Assembly (NCBI GenBank): GCA_903868145.1 | Contig: CAIPTY010000087.1 | Coordinates: 1 to 64,000 of the forward strand | Length of the DNA stretch: 64,000 nt | Direction of reading: 5' to 3' | Source: an uncultured Desulfuromonadales bacterium | GTDB lineage: Bacteria; Desulfobacterota; Desulfuromonadia; Geobacterales; Pseudopelobacteraceae | In this document: positions 60,503 through 64,000 of the stretch, piece after piece | How positions within the stretch are numbered: the first letter of the stretch is position 1 | Layout: the number at the start of each line of letters is the position of its first letter | Made by a program: the position numbers and the translations under genes | The notes under the pieces: model-generated | Database searches by the model: none | What the model saw: the letters and a program-made list of their open reading frames with translations, nothing else | Told to the model about the DNA's origin: nothing

Positions 60503-61427
60503 CGTCTGCCTCCTGCTCCGCTTCTTGTGCCTTTGGCTTGGCCTTTATCGTCTGTTTTTCCGGCTGCCCGGTTTTGGTGCCGTCCATCACGGGCAACTCC
60601 CCGGCCAGCTTCCGGGATTCAAGCTTCTCGGCCCGCTGCTCCACGACGAATACGCGTGAGGTATCGCCTGTCCGCAGGATGTGACGCTCAAGTGAGATTG
60701 CCACCGGGTTCTCGGCGAGTTCTGTTTTCAGGAACATCTTCTCGTTCATCTTGAACTCGGTGGTCTCTCCGCGCAGGGATGCTTCATACTCCTTGATTCG
60801 GAGACCTTCGCCCTCAATATCCACCGTACGCTTGAGAGTCAGGAGGATTTCCCGGAACGAGAAGAAACGCTTCTCCCTTCTGCTAACACTGTAGGAATCG
60901 GGTATGTTTTCGGTGTAGACATCTTTAATGGCTTTAAGAGCCTTCTTCTCGAACGGCAGTCCCGAGTAGAGAGAAAGGTTCTCCTTAATCTTCCGCTCCT
61001 TTCCTGACGTCAGGCGGATGGTTTGGGAGGGGACTCTTTGCGGAAAGATAACCATGCTGAACGTCTCATCGCCGCAGACCACATAGAGTTCGGTTGGTGT
61101 TGTCGAATAGGCAAATTTGTCACCTTTCTTGGTTACCTTGAACTTCACAAAGGCATCCTTGCCGGTGATCTTGATGGTGAGACCTTTTTCGGTGGATGTC
61201 AGCGCTTCACGGATATCAGTCGGACAGGAAATGCGATTCATGTCCGAACTGGACAGCCTGACACTTGTGGTCGCTTCCGGGAGAACAACAGTGGGAAATT
61301 CTCCCTCGGCTGGTTGTTCAGCTACCTGCTCAATCGCGATTTTCTGTTTCTGTCCACCACCATGCTCTGCCGCCTGTGCTAACACCGGCACCAGCAATGC
61401 GGCCAATAAAGCAACCTTGCGCATCAT
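60492..61427 (-). CDS. traK: TraK-like (VirB9-class) secretin-like core protein
   Basis: A 311-residue periplasmic protein. A signal peptide (1-19) is followed by VVLPEATTSVRLSSSDMNRI, the standard TraK start, and FSMVIFPQRVPSQTIRL. The C-terminal half includes VVEQRAEKLESRKLAGE. Start ATG at 61427 overlaps the traE stop. Interacts with TraV and TraB. The C-terminal 25 residues are a charged low-complexity tail. Confidence 0.93.
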   Translation of the reverse strand: MMRKVALLAALLVPVLAQAAEHGGGQKQKIAIEQVAEQPAEGEFPTVVLPEATTSVRLSSSDMNRISCPTDIREALTSTEKGLTIKITGKDAFVKFKVTKKGDKFAYSTTPTELYVVCGDETFSMVIFPQRVPSQTIRLTSGKERKIKENLSLYSGLPFEKKALKAIKDVYTENIPDSYSVSRREKRFFSFREILLTLKRTVDIEGEGLRIKEYEASLRGETTEFKMNEKMFLKTELAENPVAISLERHILRTGDTSRVFVVEQRAEKLESRKLAGELPVMDGTKTGQPEKQTIKAKPKAQEAEQEADDEK

Positions 61428-62002
61428 GCCCCCTTCTTTTCGCCCAATGCCGGCTTCTCATACAACCGGATCAGGATGAATTTTCCGTTATCGAATCGGT
61501 ATTCAATGATGTAGACCTTCAGGACGTCTTCAGCCTTCTGGTCCACCATGTAGGTTTTCTTGGTGCCGGTGACTTCCAGCCTGCGTTTCTCGCTGTCATT
61601 GTTGATGGCATGGATGTAAAAGGCGCTGGACGCCTTGGTGTTTTCAATTTTATCCGCCAGCTCGTATAGCTCTTTCCGTGAAGCCTGAAACTCGGCGGGA
61701 TCGTAGACGGCCAGCAGTTCACTGAACTGCGACCTGGCATTGACAGGGTTGTAGGTGAGAGCCAGGCTCAGGATGTAGCGAGTAAATTCCTTGAGATACT
61801 CATCAGAGGCCTTGTCGCCTGAGACCGATATCTTTGAATTGATGGTCGGAGGTACGAGGATTACCCGCTGGCTGTTCAGTGCCATGAACAACCCGGCGGT
61901 GTTTATAACAACGGCAATGCCCAGCGCCACGACGACGAATTTGAGCAGCCGGTTTTCGGCGAATATGTTGGAACTTTTCTGTAAAAATATGTCGAGGTTC
62001 AC
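61424..62002 (-). CDS. traE: TraE-like (VirB8-class) inner-membrane protein
   Basis: A 192-residue protein with one N-terminal membrane helix (about 20-42, LLKFVVVALGIAVVINTAGL) and a VirB8-like periplasmic domain containing SGDKASDEYLKEFTRYILSL and RRLEVTGTKKTYM. I choose GTG at 62002, which follows GAGGGAG at a good distance and lies after the traL stop. The GTG at 62041 would overlap traL and lacks a ribosome site. Needed for pilus assembly. Confidence 0.93.
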   Translation of the reverse strand: MNLDIFLQKSSNIFAENRLLKFVVVALGIAVVINTAGLFMALNSQRVILVPPTINSKISVSGDKASDEYLKEFTRYILSLALTYNPVNARSQFSELLAVYDPAEFQASRKELYELADKIENTKASSAFYIHAINNDSEKRRLEVTGTKKTYMVDQKAEDVLKVYIIEYRFDNGKFILIRLYEKPALGEKKGA

Positions 62003-62024
62003 TTCAATGCTCCCTCTGTAGTAG

Positions 62025-62297
62025 TCATTCCTGGAAATCACTTTCGAAGAACTGCGGGTATCCGGTCATTGGAGCCAGACCGATGAAATACAGCACATGG
62101 CGCAGGAAGCCACGCGGGTACTGCCGTTTGAAGCGGCTGTATGCCCATGGAATGATGATCATCGTCAGCCAGAGATATCCCCCGAATTGTTGGGCGAGGA
62201 TAAAGCTCGCCGTCATGATTGCCAGATCGTCCGGTTCGAACCAGAGAACCTGGAATGGCTGAGTCAGGTATTGGGGAAACTTGCGAATCACTTTCAA
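62025..62297 (-). CDS. traL: TraL-like (VirB3-class) pilus assembly protein
   Basis: A 90-residue membrane protein. The opening IRKFPQYLTQPFQVLWFEPD and the two hydrophobic segments (DLAIMTASFILAQQFGGYLW and LTMIIIPWAYSRFKR) are typical of TraL. Close to F TraL (91 residues) in length. It follows the pilin gene after a strong hairpin and is followed by traE after 22 bases. Confidence 0.93.
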   Translation of the reverse strand: MKVIRKFPQYLTQPFQVLWFEPDDLAIMTASFILAQQFGGYLWLTMIIIPWAYSRFKRQYPRGFLRHVLYFIGLAPMTGYPQFFESDFQE

Positions 62298-62322
62298 CTC
62301 CGTTCAGGGTTACCCGCTGGTT

Positions 62323-62342
62323 AGGGGGGCTTTCGCCCCCCT
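62323..62342 (-). promoter_or_regulatory. Strong GC hairpin between traA and traL
   Basis: AGGGGGGC-GAAA-GCCCCCCT on the minus strand: an 8-bp, nearly all-GC stem capped by a stable GAAA tetraloop, 8 bases after the pilin stop. No T-run follows, so it is more likely to block 3' decay and keep pilin mRNA abundant than to terminate. Interpretation inferred. Confidence 0.65.
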
Positions 62343-62350
62343 GGTTGTGG

Positions 62351-62650
62351 TTAGATGATCATCCCGAGTGAGGTGACGATCTTGTCCGAGTTGATGACGA
62401 GCACCCCTCCAAGAATACAGAGGACTGCCGGAACCATTTTTTGCTGGATCATGACGACGACGCCGGCAATGATCGACAGGACACCGGCGATGGCGCCGAA
62501 AGGTCCCTTGAGAATGTTGTTGATGAAGAAGTCGTAGGCCTCGAATCCGAACGAACCGGCTACCGGGGCAACGAGGGCCATGGCCTGGGATGCCACCAGG
62601 GTTACGATCATCGCAACGGCGGTCATCAGAAGTAGTTTACGTTTGTGCAT
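62351..62650 (-). CDS. traA: TraA-like prepilin
   Basis: A 99-residue precursor. A long leader with a basic start (MHKRKLLLMTAVAM) ends near ALA/LVAP (about 25-27), and the mature part has two hydrophobic stretches (IAGVLSIIAGVVVMI and AVLCILGGVLVINSD) separated by a QQKM turn, as in F/VirB2-type pilins. The leader would be cut by signal peptidase. The gene is early in the operon and followed by a stable hairpin, which fits high expression of a structural subunit. Confidence 0.88.
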   Translation of the reverse strand: MHKRKLLLMTAVAMIVTLVASQAMALVAPVAGSFGFEAYDFFINNILKGPFGAIAGVLSIIAGVVVMIQQKMVPAVLCILGGVLVINSDKIVTSLGMII

Positions 62651-62704
62651 TCATTTCTCCTTTAAGCTGTTGGTGTGATGGTCAGACAGAGTTGCCAAAT
62701 AGAT

Positions 62705-63457
62705 TCAGTGCGATTGCGGCTTGCTCACCTCCTTTCCCTTGTCCAGCAACCCGGTTATCCGTTGGATGTCTGCACCATTCACGTGAGCACCTTCGATCCA
62801 GAGTGCCGGAGTTCCGCGTACGCCAAGACCAGTCGCAACCTTCTCCATCTCCTCCAGTTGCTGTTGCTGTGCGCCATCGGCAATGGATATCGGCTTCCCG
62901 TCCAGCACTCCCTCGAATACGTCATGGAATGCCTTGTCCCTGTCTGGCTGCGACAGGATGTAGCGGGCCTTTTTCTCGGCGTCGGGATGTATTTTGCGTA
63001 ACGGGACGAAATAGACGTAACGGGTCACGTCAGACCGCTTCGAGAGGAATTTGTCAACTTGACGACAGTAGGGGCAGTCCGGGTCGGTAAATTCGATGAC
63101 CTTCTTGGGGCCGTTACCTATTTTCAGGGCTTTATCCAGGGGAAGGTCCTTTATCCGTTCTGCCGCTACCTTCTCTCGCATTTCTGCAGTAAGGTTCTTG
63201 CCGTCCTTGGTCCAGATTTCACCAAAGAAGAGGTAACCTTCGGGGCTGAAGTAAAATACCTGCTCTCCGGCGGTGATCTCATACAGGCCTTTGAGCGGTG
63301 ATTCTCTAAAGCCGTCAACTCTCAGATTTGGAAAACTTTTCATCAGATTCTCTTTCTCGGTTCTCACATCGTCATTTGCCATTGAGAACCCCGCCGCAGT
63401 CACGATAAGCAGCATCAAACCGCCAATCGTCATTCTCTTGTTGTTAATCAGCTTCAC
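62705..63457 (-). CDS. dsbC: DsbC-like disulfide isomerase
   Basis: A 250-residue periplasmic thiol-disulfide enzyme. A signal-type helix (about 9-27) is followed by a DsbC dimerisation-like domain and a thioredoxin domain with CPYC (C128, C131) and the cis-proline motif RGTPALWIEG. Such genes lie in type-F operons of R27/SXT type. Its likely clients are TraN, the TraN-related protein, TraU, TraV and TraH, all with many cysteines. It overlaps the OmpA-like gene by 4 bases. Confidence 0.92.
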   Translation of the reverse strand: MKLINNKRMTIGGLMLLIVTAAGFSMANDDVRTEKENLMKSFPNLRVDGFRESPLKGLYEITAGEQVFYFSPEGYLFFGEIWTKDGKNLTAEMREKVAAERIKDLPLDKALKIGNGPKKVIEFTDPDCPYCRQVDKFLSKRSDVTRYVYFVPLRKIHPDAEKKARYILSQPDRDKAFHDVFEGVLDGKPISIADGAQQQQLEEMEKVATGLGVRGTPALWIEGAHVNGADIQRITGLLDKGKEVSKPQSH

Positions 63458-64000
63458 AACTCCTCCTTTCGATGTTCCTGAATTTCCACGCGCCTGTTCA
63501 GGCGCTTGTCAGGCGAAACTGGGCAACACTTGCCTTTTCCCGCCACGGTGAACACATTAAAACCATTAGCTTTCATTATCCCGGCTACGTGATTCGCCCT
63601 CCTGATCGACAGTTCCTCGTTGTAGTCACTTCTGCCAATCGTGCAGGTAAATCCCGTCACATCGAATGCGCTGTTTCTCGGCAAATCAGCCAGTAGCCCA
63701 TTGAGCTTCTCGCGCTCGTAGAGAGACAACTTTGCACTGTCGAAATCAAACTGAATGGGAACAAGTCGAACCTGTTTAACTGCGGTCTGACCTTTAGTGC
63801 TCAGAACTTGTTGAACTTCAGGCGTAGCAGGAATCTCAGGCTTGAGAGGCGTGTATATTCGCAAAGCCAGTTTTGGAGCCATCGGCATCATGGAGAGTTG
63901 ATTATCCGGACAGTCTGAGCAGACCACGAATTGGTCACCCTCCTTTGCAACCACTGCTTCGAGTGAATAGCTAAATGGTCTCTGGCGAATATCCGTGGCA
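63454..64000 (-). CDS. OmpA-like peptidoglycan-binding protein, 5' end outside the window
   Basis: The frame is open from the stop at 63454 to the window edge, so the N-terminus (presumably a signal peptide) is missing. At least 182 residues are visible. The C-terminal part is an OmpA/MotB domain with FDFDSAKLSLYEREKLNGLL, FTCTIGRSDYNEELSIRRAN and KRLNRRVEIQ, where the D and R residues bind diaminopimelate. An extra pair KCCPV lies before the last helix. It would tie the transfer machine to the cell wall. First visible gene of the main transfer operon. Confidence 0.82.
   Translation of the reverse strand, partial: ATDIRQRPFSYSLEAVVAKEGDQFVVCSDCPDNQLSMMPMAPKLALRIYTPLKPEIPATPEVQQVLSTKGQTAVKQVRLVPIQFDFDSAKLSLYEREKLNGLLADLPRNSAFDVTGFTCTIGRSDYNEELSIRRANHVAGIMKANGFNVFTVAGKGKCCPVSPDKRLNRRVEIQEHRKEEL

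Noticed and set aside
1-64000. tRNA genes, attachment sites, integrase, replication or partition genes
   Set aside because: Looked for and not recognised anywhere in the window, so the integrated or plasmid nature is left open.

Overview
The window looks like the backbone of a large conjugative element (integrative element or plasmid) with a type-F mating apparatus and a defence cargo. There is no replication gene, partition gene, integrase, tRNA or recognisable attachment site in the 64 kb, so I cannot say whether it is a plasmid or an ICE. Moderate GC, frequent AAGGAG ribosome sites and the protein sequences suggest a Gram-negative host. Deltaproteobacteria of the Geobacter/Desulfuromonas kind is my best guess (inference, not proven).

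Region 1 (1-7.1 kb, + strand) is a transfer block: a lytic transglycosylase, a truncated NusA-like RNA-binding protein, a coupling ATPase without membrane anchor (TraD-like), a membrane-anchored HD protein that may be a divergent MobH relaxase, TraF, TraH and a small charged protein, closed by a 13-bp-stem hairpin.

Region 2 (7.1-23.9 kb, + strand) is a DNA-metabolism block: SSB, a likely single-strand annealing-type protein, a Cas4-like Fe-S nuclease, a free-standing TSCPD domain, a CobS-like AAA+ ATPase with WGR-like, DUF3150-like and CobT-like VWA/HExxH partners, a methyltransferase-helicase fusion, several zinc-ribbon or unknown proteins, a CHC2 zinc-finger protein and RadC. Its main novelty lies in the RNA. 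Nine of its translation units start behind a GC-rich leader in which an upstream copy of the ribosome-site sequence (A), a complementary middle segment (B) and the real ribosome site (C) change together from gene to gene while A:B and B:C pairing is kept; a tenth leader, with a variant topology, also hides its ribosome site. This suggests a family of two-state translational switches, probably related to the described radC RNA motif.

Region 3 (23.9-41.2 kb, - strand) is a defence island: an AbiEi/AbiEii pair with a 16-bp-arm operator, followed in the same operon by a 58-aa protein and a CoiA-like nuclease; a three-gene helicase / phospholipase-D / DUF6361-like module resembling Azaca, lying between two copies of a 12-bp direct repeat; a decayed helicase gene; and a complete type I restriction-modification system (hsdM, hsdS, hsdR).

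Region 4 (41.4-64 kb, mainly - strand) is the main type-F secretion operon, transcribed from an OmpA-like gene that runs off the right edge: dsbC-like, traA, traL, traE, traK, traB, traV, traC, a TraN-like secreted protein, cysteine-rich traN, traW, an unrelated 251-aa gene, traU, trbC, trbI, an S26 signal peptidase, two membrane proteins, traG and a 113-aa protein. Together with TraF, TraH and TraD from region 1 this makes a nearly complete F-type pilus and mating-pair machine. Disulfide enzymes (DsbC-like, CXXC TraF) accompany its very cysteine-rich surface proteins.
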